From the NCBI RefSeq assembly GCF_014647435.1, contig NZ_BMPE01000004.1:1-64000 (forward strand): a stretch of 64,000 nt of DNA, read 5' to 3'. The stretch comes from Deinococcus radiotolerans. GTDB lineage: Bacteria; Deinococcota; Deinococci; Deinococcales; Deinococcaceae. Under the pieces are notes generated by a model, which was given only the letters and a program-made list of their open reading frames with translations, ran no database searches and was not told where the DNA came from. Positions 1 through 9,286 of this stretch are shown here, one piece after another. Positions within the stretch are counted from its first letter, which is position 1. Each line of letters begins with the position of its first letter. A program made the translations under genes and the position numbers.

Positions 1-305
<305 letters not shown>

Positions 306-1031
306 ATGCCGCGCCTCTCCCCCATCCTGTGCCTGCTCGTGCTGGGCAGTGCCCCTGCCACAGCCCTGACCGTGAACCCTGTCGTCGCCGGGGGCACCCT
401 CTACACGGTGGCGACCATCACGCCGGGCCGCGACGACCTGCGGCTGCACTGGCGCAACCCCACCACCTCTGCCCCATACGCGACCTTCGCGCAGCTGGGG
501 GCCCGGTTGAAGAAGGAGGGGCGCACGCTGCTGTTTGCCACGAACAGCGGCATCTACGCGCCAGGCCTGACACCCCTGGGCCTCCATATAGAGGGTGGGC
601 GGATACTGACGCCACTGAACCTCGCGCGGTCCGGTGGGAACTTCGCGCTGCGGCCCAACGGCGTGTTCTGGATCAAGGGCAGCCGCGCGGGCGTGCTGGA
701 AACCGATGCGTATCGCCGCGCACGCCTGATCCCTACATACGCCACGCAGTCCGGGCCGCTGCTGGTTCAGGGTGGTCAGCTGCACCCGGCCTTCAACAAG
801 GGAGGGACCTCATTCAAGCTGCGCAGCGGCGTGGGCGTCTGCCGGGGCGGGCAGATGCGCTTCGCGGTCAGTGCAGGGCCCGTCAACTTCTACACCTTCG
901 CCACCTTCTTCCGGGACACGCTGGGCTGCCCGGACGCGCTGTACCTGGACGGCAGCATCAGCGCGTACGCCACGCCGGACCGCGACACCCAGCTGGCAGG
1001 CTTCGCCGGGATCTGGAGCGTGAGCCGCTGA
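306..1031 (+). CDS. Phosphodiester glycosidase (NAGPA/DUF2233) family protein, exported
   Basis: The 241-residue protein begins with a signal-peptide-like segment ([20 protein letters not shown]), which is why the ATG at 306, preceded by GGGAGG, is chosen over the longer frame from 258. The rest fits the phosphodiester glycosidase fold: '[12 protein letters not shown]' near residue 80, 'GVFWIKG', '[17 protein letters not shown]' and the C-terminal '[13 protein letters not shown]', where the family carries its conserved Asp-Gly and Ser. Members cleave phosphodiester-linked sugars, for example 1-O-phospho-GlcNAc esters. The real substrate is unknown; a role in the cell envelope is inferred from export. 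It stands alone, followed by the AIM24 gene on the same strand. Confidence 0.8.
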   Translation: MPRLSPILCLLVLGSAPATALTVNPVVAGGTLYTVATITPGRDDLRLHWRNPTTSAPYATFAQLGARLKKEGRTLLFATNSGIYAPGLTPLGLHIEGGRILTPLNLARSGGNFALRPNGVFWIKGSRAGVLETDAYRRARLIPTYATQSGPLLVQGGQLHPAFNKGGTSFKLRSGVGVCRGGQMRFAVSAGPVNFYTFATFFRDTLGCPDALYLDGSISAYATPDRDTQLAGFAGIWSVSR

Positions 1032-1083
1032 GCGCCCCACCAGACCCGGGAACCCCGCCGCGCCGCCCCCCGTACTGTGCTGC

Positions 1084-1866
1084 ATGGACTTCACCTGGAA
1101 AGGCACGACCGAACGCGACCTGAGCTGCGGGCAGAACCGTCTGGAGGTCATCGAGTACAGCGCCGAGCCCATGGAGGCCGCGCTGAGCGGCTACCACCAG
1201 ACGCTGAGCCGCCCCGCCCGCTGGCGGCAGCTGGCCGTGCACGTCGCCGGGGACGGCAGTGCCGGGAACGCCGTGCTGGAGACCGGCGCCCTGCAGTACC
1301 TGCGCGGCACTCTAGAGATGCAGGCCGTGAACGCCGCCGGGGGCAGCGGCCTGGGCGGCTTCCTGCGCGGGGCCGTTACCGCCGCCGCCAGCGGCGAGGG
1401 CCTGTACAAGACTGCCTTCCGGGGCAGCGGCACCCTGTACACCGAACCCACCCGCCTGCACGTGCTGCTGGGCGAACTGCGCGGCGAGAGCCTGATCGTG
1501 GACGACGGCGCGTTCGTCGCGTGCGTGGGCGACATCAGCGTGGGTCGCCACGTGAACCACGGCTTCGCGCAGGCGGTCGGCAGCGGCGAGGGCCGCGTGC
1601 AGCCCAAGCTGACCGGCAGCGGCCTGTTCGCGTTGCAGAGCCCCGTCCCGCCCGAGGAATTCCAGGTGCTTGAACTGCGGGGCGACACCCTGAAAGTCGA
1701 CGGGAACCTCGTGGTGGCGTACACCGACGGGCTGGAGTTCAAGGTGGAGAAGAGCGCGCGCGGGCTGCTCGGTAGCGGCAAGACCGGCGAGGGCTTCGTG
1801 CAGGCCTACCGCGGCACCGGCCGCGTATGGCTCGCCCCGACCCTCCCCCTGCACGTCTCTCACTGA
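1084..1866 (+). CDS. AIM24 family protein
   Basis: The 260-residue protein has the repetitive beta pattern of the AIM24 (DUF124) family: alternating short strands such as 'GSGTLYTEP', '[17 protein letters not shown]', '[11 protein letters not shown]' and '[19 protein letters not shown]'. The bacterial role is unknown; the yeast homologue is a mitochondrial inner-membrane organiser. There is no signal peptide or membrane segment. The ATG follows a TACTGT box (1073-1078) by five bases, so the mRNA may start at or near the start codon. The gene shows no coupling to its neighbours. Confidence 0.8.
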   Translation: MDFTWKGTTERDLSCGQNRLEVIEYSAEPMEAALSGYHQTLSRPARWRQLAVHVAGDGSAGNAVLETGALQYLRGTLEMQAVNAAGGSGLGGFLRGAVTAAASGEGLYKTAFRGSGTLYTEPTRLHVLLGELRGESLIVDDGAFVACVGDISVGRHVNHGFAQAVGSGEGRVQPKLTGSGLFALQSPVPPEEFQVLELRGDTLKVDGNLVVAYTDGLEFKVEKSARGLLGSGKTGEGFVQAYRGTGRVWLAPTLPLHVSH

Positions 1867-1999
1867 GTCGGAGCACTGACACGGCTGGGACGGTGAATCC
1901 GTTTCAGCCTGTTTCAATTCAGGCCCACAGGCCAGGGTGCAGAGGGACGCCTCCGCCAGACGGCGCAGGCGCTTCTGACCGCGCCCCACTAGGGTAGAG

Positions 2000-2110
2000 G
2001 TGAAGTCGCCCCACGCTCAACGTGACGAGGCGGCCCCTTTTCCGTACTGCGCGGCGCCGTTGATTTCCGCAGCGGCCGCCCGCTGGGCCCCACGACCACC
2101 GGAAATCTGA
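2000..2110 (+). CDS. Possible 36-codon leader ORF upstream of the AAA ATPase
   Basis: A GTG-initiated frame of 36 codons begins just after a TAGGGT box (1990-1995) and ends with TGA two bases before the ATG of the AAA gene. The predicted peptide is Ala/Pro-rich and matches no known family. Position suggests translational coupling, but the box-to-GTG gap (4 bases) is shorter than in the better leaderless cases, and the frame could be chance in GC-rich DNA. Confidence 0.25.
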   Translation: MKSPHAQRDEAAPFPYCAAPLISAAAARWAPRPPEI

Positions 2111-2112
2111 CC

Positions 2113-3453
2113 ATGTCCATTCCTGATCCTCTGACCCTCTGGCGGGAGCTGGAGGCCGCCATTCGCCACACCCTGACGAACAACGAACTCGCGCAGGGCG
2201 GCCTGCTGATCGCCGCGCTGAGCGCCCTGGCCGTGCAGGCCCGCACCCTCCCGGCTACCGCCCTGAACCACCTGAAGGGCCGCTTCACGATCACGCTGGA
2301 CGTGCAGGGCGACGACGCCGCGTTCCCGTGGCTGGCCGCGTGGCTCGCCGCGCAGCCCGTCGGACGGCACCTGCGGCACCTGGGCGTCGTGACCCGCTTC
2401 AACGAGCAGATGGGCGGGCAGAACCTCACGCTGGGCGTCGACCGCGACGGGGACGACGTAAACGTCCGCCTCGTGCCCCTGAGCGGGCAGGTTCTGCTGC
2501 GCTACCGCGGCCACTGGGTGCTCGCACGGCCCGCCCGCACCCAGCGGCAGATTGCCGGGAGCAGCGCCGGGGGGTTCAATCACAGCCTTACCTTCCGGAT
2601 GCTGGCCAGCGCCCGGCCCATCATCGGGGAGCTGCTGCGCGACGCGTACGACAGCACCGCCGGACGCAGCGACGGCCGCGTCGAGATCCACGTGCCCGAG
2701 TACCAGGGCTGGACACTCGCCGAGCGCCGACCCGCCCGCCCCCTGAGCAGCCTCATCTACACCGAGACGCTGCTGGACACGCTGAGCGGCGACCTGAGCG
2801 CTTTCTTCCGCGACCGGGACTGGTACGCGCAGATGGGTATCCCCTACCGCCGCGGGTACCTGCTGCACGGCCCGCCCGGCAACGGCAAGAGCAGCCTCGT
2901 GGCGGCGCTCGCCGGGCACTTCGGGCTGAACGTCTGCGTGCTGAACCTCGCCACGCCCGACCTGACCGACGACCGCCTGACCGGCCTCCTGAGCAACCTG
3001 CCCCGCCGCGCCCTGCTGCTGCTGGAAGACATCGACGCGGTGTTCCTGGGCCGCGAACCGCGCGCGCCCACCGTGAAACTGTCCTTCAACGGCCTGCTGA
3101 ACGCCCTGGACGGTGTGGCCGCCGGGGAAGGCCGCGTGACCTTCATGACCACCAACGACCTGGGCGGCCTGGACGCCGCCCTGATCCGCCCCGGCCGCGC
3201 CGACCGGCACGTGCACCTGGGCAACGCCACGCCCGAACAGGTCGCCGGGATGCTCCGGCGCTTCTGGCCCGACTGGACGGAAGCGCAGGTCCGTGACCTC
3301 ACGCAGCGCGTGCCCGGCGGCCTGCTGAGCATGGCGCGCGTGCAGGAATACCTCCTCGAACGCCGCGCCGACGAGGCGGGCGTCACCCGCGACTGGGCTG
3401 CCCTGACCAGCACCGGCTGCCCCACCCGCCTGCGCCTCCTGCCCGCCAGCTGA
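2113..3453 (+). CDS. BCS1-like AAA+ ATPase
   Basis: The 446-residue protein has an N-terminal BCS1-like region (about residues 55-205) followed by an AAA core. Visible motifs are Walker A 'GPPGNGKSS' (253-261), Walker B 'LLLLEDIDAVF' (301-311), a sensor-1-like 'TFMTTND' and the arginine-finger box 'RPGRADRH' (359-366). Mitochondrial BCS1 moves folded Rieske protein across a membrane. Bacterial relatives are largely uncharacterised, and the N-terminal membrane anchor of the mitochondrial form is not evident here. The ATG at 2113 is preceded by GGAAA. The partner or substrate cannot be read from the context. Confidence 0.85.
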   Translation: MSIPDPLTLWRELEAAIRHTLTNNELAQGGLLIAALSALAVQARTLPATALNHLKGRFTITLDVQGDDAAFPWLAAWLAAQPVGRHLRHLGVVTRFNEQMGGQNLTLGVDRDGDDVNVRLVPLSGQVLLRYRGHWVLARPARTQRQIAGSSAGGFNHSLTFRMLASARPIIGELLRDAYDSTAGRSDGRVEIHVPEYQGWTLAERRPARPLSSLIYTETLLDTLSGDLSAFFRDRDWYAQMGIPYRRGYLLHGPPGNGKSSLVAALAGHFGLNVCVLNLATPDLTDDRLTGLLSNLPRRALLLLEDIDAVFLGREPRAPTVKLSFNGLLNALDGVAAGEGRVTFMTTNDLGGLDAALIRPGRADRHVHLGNATPEQVAGMLRRFWPDWTEAQVRDLTQRVPGGLLSMARVQEYLLERRADEAGVTRDWAALTSTGCPTRLRLLPAS

Positions 3454-3480
3454 TCCCCGTCTGCACCTGCCCACCCTTCA

Positions 3481-3508
3481 CCCCGCCACGCGTGACAGCA
3501 TGGCGGGG
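3481..3508. terminator. Hairpin at the AEC transporter start
   Basis: CCCCGCCA and TGGCGGGG form an 8-bp stem around a 12-base loop. It could end the AAA transcript. Its last base is the first base of the GTG start of the next gene, so it may also affect initiation there. There is no T-run. Confidence 0.4.
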
Positions 3509-4434
3509 TGCTTCAGGCCCTGAGTAACGTCCTGCTGCCCGTCATGCTCGTCGCGGGGCTGGGCGCGGTCGTCTCGGCGCGGTTTCCGATTGATCAGGCG
3601 ACCATCGCGCGGGTCACGCTGTACTTGCTGTCCCCGGCGCTGGTGCTGAACGTCCTGCTGACCACGCCCGTCCAGGCGCGCGAGGTCGTCAGTCTGGGCG
3701 CGGCGTACGCCCTGACCGTCGCGGGCAGCCTGCTGCTGGGCTGGCTGACCGGCCTGCGCGCCCCGCAGGATCAGCGGCGCAGCCTCGCCGCGAGCGTCGG
3801 CATCTGGAACAGCGGCAACATGGGCCTTCCCATTGCGCTGTTCGCCTTCGGACAGGCGGGCTTCGCGCACGCCACGCTGCTGTTCCTGATGTCCTTCGTG
3901 GGCATGTACGTCATCGCGCCCGTCGTGTACACCGCCCGCGTGCGCCGCCCCGACCAGTCGCACCCCACGCCTGCCGGGATGCTGCTGAACGTGGTGCGTC
4001 TGCCCGCTGTGTGGATGGTCGCGCTGGGCATCACCCTCCGCGCGCTGCACCTGCATCTGCCTCAGGGCGTCATGCGTGGCGTGGAGCTGCTGGCGCAGGC
4101 GACCCTCCCGATGGTGCTGCTCTCACTGGGTCTGCAACTCGGCTCGGGCGGCTGGCCGCGCCTGGACGCCCGCGTGTGGCTCGCGACCGCCGCGCGGCTG
4201 ATCGGCGGCCCCCTGCTGGGCCTCGTTGCCGGACTCGCCTGCGGCCAGCGGGGCGAGGTGCTAGCCGTCCTCGTGCTGTCCGCCAGCATGCCCACCGCGG
4301 TCAACGCGCTGCTGATCGCCCGCGAGTACGGAGGGGACGCCGAAACAGTCGCCCGCACCGCGTTCCTCAGCACGCTGTTGAGCGTCCCGACCATTGCCCT
4401 CGTCGTGACCCTCCTGCCCCGCCTGACGCCCTGA
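3508..4434 (+). CDS. AEC (auxin efflux carrier) family transporter
   Basis: The 308-residue protein is almost entirely hydrophobic with about ten membrane segments, starting 'MLQALSNVLLPVMLVAGLGAV', a typical AEC N-terminus. The central 'GIWNSGNMGLPIALFAFGQ' matches the conserved Asn/Gly-Pro crossover of the family. AEC proteins are inner-membrane secondary carriers, and some move malate or other organic acids; the substrate here is unknown. The start is GTG, chosen because it gives the canonical N-terminus. No Shine-Dalgarno sequence is evident and the start abuts a hairpin. Confidence 0.85.
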   Translation: MLQALSNVLLPVMLVAGLGAVVSARFPIDQATIARVTLYLLSPALVLNVLLTTPVQAREVVSLGAAYALTVAGSLLLGWLTGLRAPQDQRRSLAASVGIWNSGNMGLPIALFAFGQAGFAHATLLFLMSFVGMYVIAPVVYTARVRRPDQSHPTPAGMLLNVVRLPAVWMVALGITLRALHLHLPQGVMRGVELLAQATLPMVLLSLGLQLGSGGWPRLDARVWLATAARLIGGPLLGLVAGLACGQRGEVLAVLVLSASMPTAVNALLIAREYGGDAETVARTAFLSTLLSVPTIALVVTLLPRLTP

Positions 4435-4510
4435 CGCCTGTGCATAACCTGCATACCTCTGTCCGAGAATCCCCGTACAACACGCCATGTTCAGGTCCGG
4501 TGCGTAGAGG

Positions 4511-4577
4511 TTGACACGCCCTGCATACCACGCTATTCTTTCCTTATCACCGTCCGCGAAGGGCGGATTTTTTATTT
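4511..4577 (+). repeat. Promoter-hairpin element, copy A
   Basis: TTGACA (4511-4516), a 17-base spacer with GCATACC seven bases after the -35 box, and TATTCT (4534-4539) form a near-consensus sigma-70 promoter. Eight bases later comes CACCG and a 6-bp stem (CCGTCC/GGGCGG, loop GCGAA) ending in six T residues. A transcript starting about seven bases past the -10 box would be only some 30 nt long unless it reads through. The same layout recurs on the minus strand at 37771-37837 and 38274-38341. A 44-codon basic ORF lies downstream at 4658. Confidence 0.75.
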
Positions 4578-4657
4578 CTCCCCCAACTGATCTCGCAACG
4601 AATGCCAAAGATCACCTGATGAGCGCCTGTCTGACCCGCAGTCCACACTGAAGGCAC

Positions 4658-4792
4658 ATGCGAAATCCTCTGCATCGGAAGATCCGGCAGGCGAAAGTCG
4701 AGTGGCGCGTCAAGTACGGCAGCCGCTGCAACGGAGGCCGAACCGGCCGAATCCGCATCAGGATCCCCAAACCCCACCGGCGCGGCGCCTAG
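4658..4792 (+). CDS. Small, very basic 44-residue ORF
   Basis: The frame starts at ATG 4658 with a weak GAAGG eleven bases upstream and ends at TAG. The predicted peptide is about one third Arg/Lys/His, contains a single Cys, and has segments such as 'KVEWRVKYGSRCNGG' and 'RIRIRIPKPHRR'. It matches no family I recognise, though its charge would suit a nucleic-acid binder. It lies downstream of promoter-hairpin copy A in the otherwise empty 4435-4833 gap. Too short to be sure that it is translated. Confidence 0.35.
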   Translation: MRNPLHRKIRQAKVEWRVKYGSRCNGGRTGRIRIRIPKPHRRGA

Positions 4793-4833
4793 CACAGAGA
4801 ACGCGCAGCAGAGGTATCAGCCCCTGCCCCAGC

Positions 4834-5289
4834 TCAGCGGCGCTGAGAGGCGATCAGGGCATCCAGCCGGCCCAGGCGGCCCCGCAGCGCCAAGATGTAA
4901 ACGGGCGGCGGGACCTCCTCACCCATCGTCCAGGTGCGCAGATCGTGCGTCTCGCCGACAGTCAGCAGCTGATCGAGGACCCGCAGGAGCATGCGGCGGC
5001 CCTCGGCATGCTCGGCGAGCAGTTCGGGCAGGGTCATGTCGGCCAGGGGCGCAGTGCGGCGCAGCGGCAGGCCGTCCAGGTGGCCTTCCAGACCGATGCG
5101 CATTTCCATCTGCATCTTGCGCTCCATGCCGATCGCGCCGCGCAGGGTCTCCTCGGCACCTGCACTCCAGCCGCCGGTGTCCTGCGGGGTGAGGGGTCGG
5201 GCGTGCAGGGCGCGCTGCACGGCGCGCGGGTCGGTGTGGCGGGCTTCCTCGCGCAGAAGGTCCAGCGGATGAGGTTCAGGAGCAGTCAC
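4834..5289 (-). CDS. Uncharacterised helical protein
   Basis: The 151-residue, soluble, mostly helical protein has a segment '[25 protein letters not shown]' broken by few prolines, loosely like a DinB-type four-helix bundle, but the metal-binding His triad cannot be placed with confidence. The GTG start at 5289 lies seven bases behind a CAGACT box, consistent with a leaderless mRNA. The gene diverges from the one at 5352. Function unknown. Confidence 0.65.
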   Translation of the reverse strand: MTAPEPHPLDLLREEARHTDPRAVQRALHARPLTPQDTGGWSAGAEETLRGAIGMERKMQMEMRIGLEGHLDGLPLRRTAPLADMTLPELLAEHAEGRRMLLRVLDQLLTVGETHDLRTWTMGEEVPPPVYILALRGRLGRLDALIASQRR

Positions 5290-5351
5290 GCCGTCCAGTC
5301 TGCCGCACGCGTGACCGGAGGGCCTGCGCCGCCTCGCCTATGCTGGAGGGC

Positions 5352-5840
5352 ATGCAACACACCCGCACCTGGTCTGACGTGTATGGCAGCGCCCGCGCCC
5401 TGTTCGAGGGTCGCGCCGGGGGGCACGCGTGGCTGATCGCCGCGCCGCCCGAACTGGCGGGCGAACTCGCGGCGGCCATCGCGGGTGTGGACGGGAAGGG
5501 CCACGCCGCGCTGATCGTGTACGAGGGCCTGACGCCGCTGCTGGCCGCCGTGCAAGAGGAACGTCCGCGCGGGGTGATCGTGGTCGCGGACACGGCGCTG
5601 GCGGGCGGCCCGGCGGTGAGCGTGCCCGACACGCTGGTCGAGGACGCGGGCGACTTGCCCTACCGCGAGGGCGGCGAGTTCCCCGCCTGGACCGGCGAGG
5701 ACACCAGCGCGGACGCGCAGGGCGAGTGCCCAGCCGCGTCCGCAGTGGCAGGCCTGGGCGTCCCCGTGACCGTCACCACGCCCGCCGCACTGACTGCCAC
5801 CATGACCGCCTGGATGGACCGCACCCCGCACGGCCGCTGA
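5352..5840 (+). CDS. Uncharacterised protein
   Basis: The 162-residue soluble protein alternates beta and alpha segments: '[21 protein letters not shown]', '[17 protein letters not shown]', 'GVIVVAD'. No family is recognised. The ATG at 5352 is preferred over the one at 5340 because the TATGCT box (5339-5344) would overlap the earlier codon and lies seven bases before the later one. It ends tail-to-tail with the thioesterase gene, with 12 bases between stops. Confidence 0.6.
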   Translation: MQHTRTWSDVYGSARALFEGRAGGHAWLIAAPPELAGELAAAIAGVDGKGHAALIVYEGLTPLLAAVQEERPRGVIVVADTALAGGPAVSVPDTLVEDAGDLPYREGGEFPAWTGEDTSADAQGECPAASAVAGLGVPVTVTTPAALTATMTAWMDRTPHGR

Positions 5841-5852
5841 AGCACTGGAGGT

Positions 5853-6353
5853 TTACCGCAGCAGGAGGCAGGTGGTCGTGGCGTGCGCGTACAGCTTCCC
5901 GGCGTCGTCCACGATGCGGCCCTCGGCGATGGCGGTCTGGCGGGTGACCTGCACGACCTGCCCGATGGCCTGCACCTCGGGGCCACCCGCGAGCAGGGGG
6001 CGGATGCAGTTGAACTTCAGTTCCAGTGTCGTGTAGCCCACTCCTGCGGGCAGCGTGGTGTGGACAGCGCAGCCCACGGCGGAGTCGAGCAGCGTGGCGA
6101 ACACGCCGCCGTGCACGCTGCCGATGGGGTTGTGGTGAAACTCCTGCGGTTTCAGGCGGAAGACGGCGCGGCCTTCCGTGAAGTCCTCGACCCTCAGGGG
6201 TTCCATGCCGAGCGTCATGCCAATGGGGGCGGCGGGCAGTTCGCCGCGGGCGATGGCGTGCAGGTAATCCAGGCCGCTGAGGCGGCGGGCGGCTTCCAGC
6301 GCGGGGGTCATGTCGGCCCAGGTGTAGGTGCGCTCTCGGGGCAGGTGGGTCAT
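5853..6353 (-). CDS. PaaI-type hotdog thioesterase
   Basis: The 166-residue protein carries the hotdog-fold signature '[25 protein letters not shown]', with the HGG(V/M) segment and an acidic residue in the central helix. Such enzymes hydrolyse acyl- or aroyl-CoA thioesters. The ATG at 6353 is preceded by a TATCCT box at six bases and gives the usual family length; the longer open frame to 6434 runs into the hemW promoter. It is divergent from hemW, with about 115 bases between the starts. Confidence 0.85.
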   Translation of the reverse strand: MTHLPRERTYTWADMTPALEAARRLSGLDYLHAIARGELPAAPIGMTLGMEPLRVEDFTEGRAVFRLKPQEFHHNPIGSVHGGVFATLLDSAVGCAVHTTLPAGVGYTTLELKFNCIRPLLAGGPEVQAIGQVVQVTRQTAIAEGRIVDDAGKLYAHATTTCLLLR

Positions 6354-6468
6354 GCGCGGAGGATACGCGCGGGCGGGAGGGGTTTCTGGACTGCCCCTCC
6401 CGCCCTGCCCTGCGGGGCATGGGACGCGGGTCACGGTTCGCTCGGGGGTGGGCGGTACACTGCCGCGC

Positions 6469-7623
6469 GTGAGCCTGCCTGCCCCCTCCCCCGCGCTGGA
6501 TCCGGTGGCGCGGCACCTGTACGTGCACGTGCCGTTCTGCCCGACGATCTGCCCGTACTGTGATTTTCACGTCCTGACGCGCCGCGCCGGACTGGTCGAA
6601 CGGTACCTGGAACAGATAGAGGTCGAGGCGGCAGGGCTGGCCGCGGCCTACACCGTCGAGCTGGACACGGTGTACCTGGGGGGCGGCACGCCCAGCTTCC
6701 TGCGGGACGAGGAACTCGCGGCGCTGGTGGGCAGCGTCCGGCGGCACCTGGGCTGGGGCCGCGTGGAGAACACGCTGGAGGTCAATCCGGGGACGGTCAG
6801 CGGGGCGCGCGCGGCGCACTGGCGGGCGCTGGGCTTCGACCGGGCCAGCGTGGGCGTGCAGAGTCTCGACGACGCCACCTTGAAATTCCTGGGCCGTCAG
6901 CATGACGCGGCGCAGGCGCGCGAGGCCGTGACGACCCTGATCGGCGCGGGCCTCCGCGTGAGCGGTGACCTGATCACGGCTGTGCCGGGGCAGCCGCTCC
7001 TGAGTGACATCCAGGGGCTGGTGGACCTGGGCGTGGGGCACGTCAGTGCGTACACGCTGACCATCGAGCCCGGCACCGAGTTCGCCCGGCGCGGCGTGAC
7101 CGTGCAGGAGGACGACGAGCGGCGCGGCTTCGAGGACACCGAGGCGGCCCTGACCGCGCTGGGCTTCACCCGGTACGAGGTGAGCAACTACGCGCGGCCC
7201 GGGCAGGAATCCCGGCACAACCTCGCGTACTGGCAGGGCCGCACGTACCTGGGCCTGGGGCCGGGCGCGGCGGGGCACTACCCGGCGGAAGGTGGAGCGC
7301 AGGGACCAGGGGACGTGTTGACGGTCCGCCGGACGAATCCGCACCTGCACGAGTGGCTGACGGGGGCAGCGGGCGAGGCGGAGGCGATCGATGCGGCAGA
7401 GTTCGTGACGGACGCGCTGTTCATGGGCCTGCGCCTGCGCGCGGGGGTGGATCTGGCGGACCTGTCACGCCGCAGCGGCCTGGATGTGGCTGAGGTGTAC
7501 GCCGCGCCCATCGCGCAGAACGTCGCGCGCGGCCTCCTGACCCTGGACGGCGACCGGCTGCGCGCCACGCCGGACGGCTGGTGGGTCCTGAATCGCGTGA
7601 TAACAGACTTCCTGGAGGTGTGA
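6469..7623 (+). CDS. hemW: HemW, radical SAM heme chaperone
   Basis: The 384-residue protein opens with the radical-SAM cluster motif 'CPTICPYC' (CxxxCxxC) within '[18 protein letters not shown]', followed by 'YLGGGTPS' and 'TLEVNPGTV', all typical of the HemN/HemW group. The short N-terminus and lone-standing context favour HemW, a heme-binding chaperone, over the true oxygen-independent coproporphyrinogen oxidase HemN. The GTG at 6469 sits seven bases behind TACACT (6456-6461), so the mRNA is probably leaderless; the longer frame from 6328 would cross the promoter. Confidence 0.9.
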   Translation: MSLPAPSPALDPVARHLYVHVPFCPTICPYCDFHVLTRRAGLVERYLEQIEVEAAGLAAAYTVELDTVYLGGGTPSFLRDEELAALVGSVRRHLGWGRVENTLEVNPGTVSGARAAHWRALGFDRASVGVQSLDDATLKFLGRQHDAAQAREAVTTLIGAGLRVSGDLITAVPGQPLLSDIQGLVDLGVGHVSAYTLTIEPGTEFARRGVTVQEDDERRGFEDTEAALTALGFTRYEVSNYARPGQESRHNLAYWQGRTYLGLGPGAAGHYPAEGGAQGPGDVLTVRRTNPHLHEWLTGAAGEAEAIDAAEFVTDALFMGLRLRAGVDLADLSRRSGLDVAEVYAAPIAQNVARGLLTLDGDRLRATPDGWWVLNRVITDFLEV

Positions 7624-7751
7624 GTCTTTTCTCCATCACCTGTCACCTCTCCCCCATCAACTTTTTTGACCAGTGGGAGTTGTGAATCACGCCTGTCCAG
7701 CTATGGCGGCAGGTCAGTGACGGCTCACGGGGGGCGCGTTAGACTGCCAGC

Positions 7752-9155
<1,404 letters not shown>

Positions 9156-9224
9156 AAGCGCCGCCAGCGGACCGCGCTGGCCGCCCCGGTTGTGTGCTGC
9201 GCCGATCTCCGCACCCCGTGCAAC

Positions 9225-9256
9225 GAGTCACCCCCTGGGATTCCAGGGGGTGACTC
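9225..9256. terminator. Perfect 14-bp hairpin between convergent genes
   Basis: GAGTCACCCCCTGG pairs with CCAGGGGGTGACTC around a four-base loop. It lies between the 3' ends of lpdA and the histidine kinase gene and could stop transcription from both sides, although neither side has a T-run. Confidence 0.6.
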
Positions 9257-9286
9257 ATGACCGCCGGCGGCGCGGCTGGCCTGAGG

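Noticed and set aside
2017..3474. 485-residue minus-strand frame opposite the AAA gene
   Set aside because: It is antisense to a gene with clear AAA motifs; its Gly/Ala/Gln/His-rich translation is typical of a GC-rich shadow frame.
4451..4457. A GCATACC just before copy A
   Set aside because: The flanking hexamers do not match promoter boxes.
4547..4795. 82-residue minus-strand frame
   Set aside because: It reads through the hairpin and T-run of copy A and lacks any start signal.
5773..7350. 525-residue minus-strand frame across the thioesterase and hemW genes
   Set aside because: It lies opposite hemW and in another frame of the thioesterase; the translation is low-complexity Arg/Pro/His.
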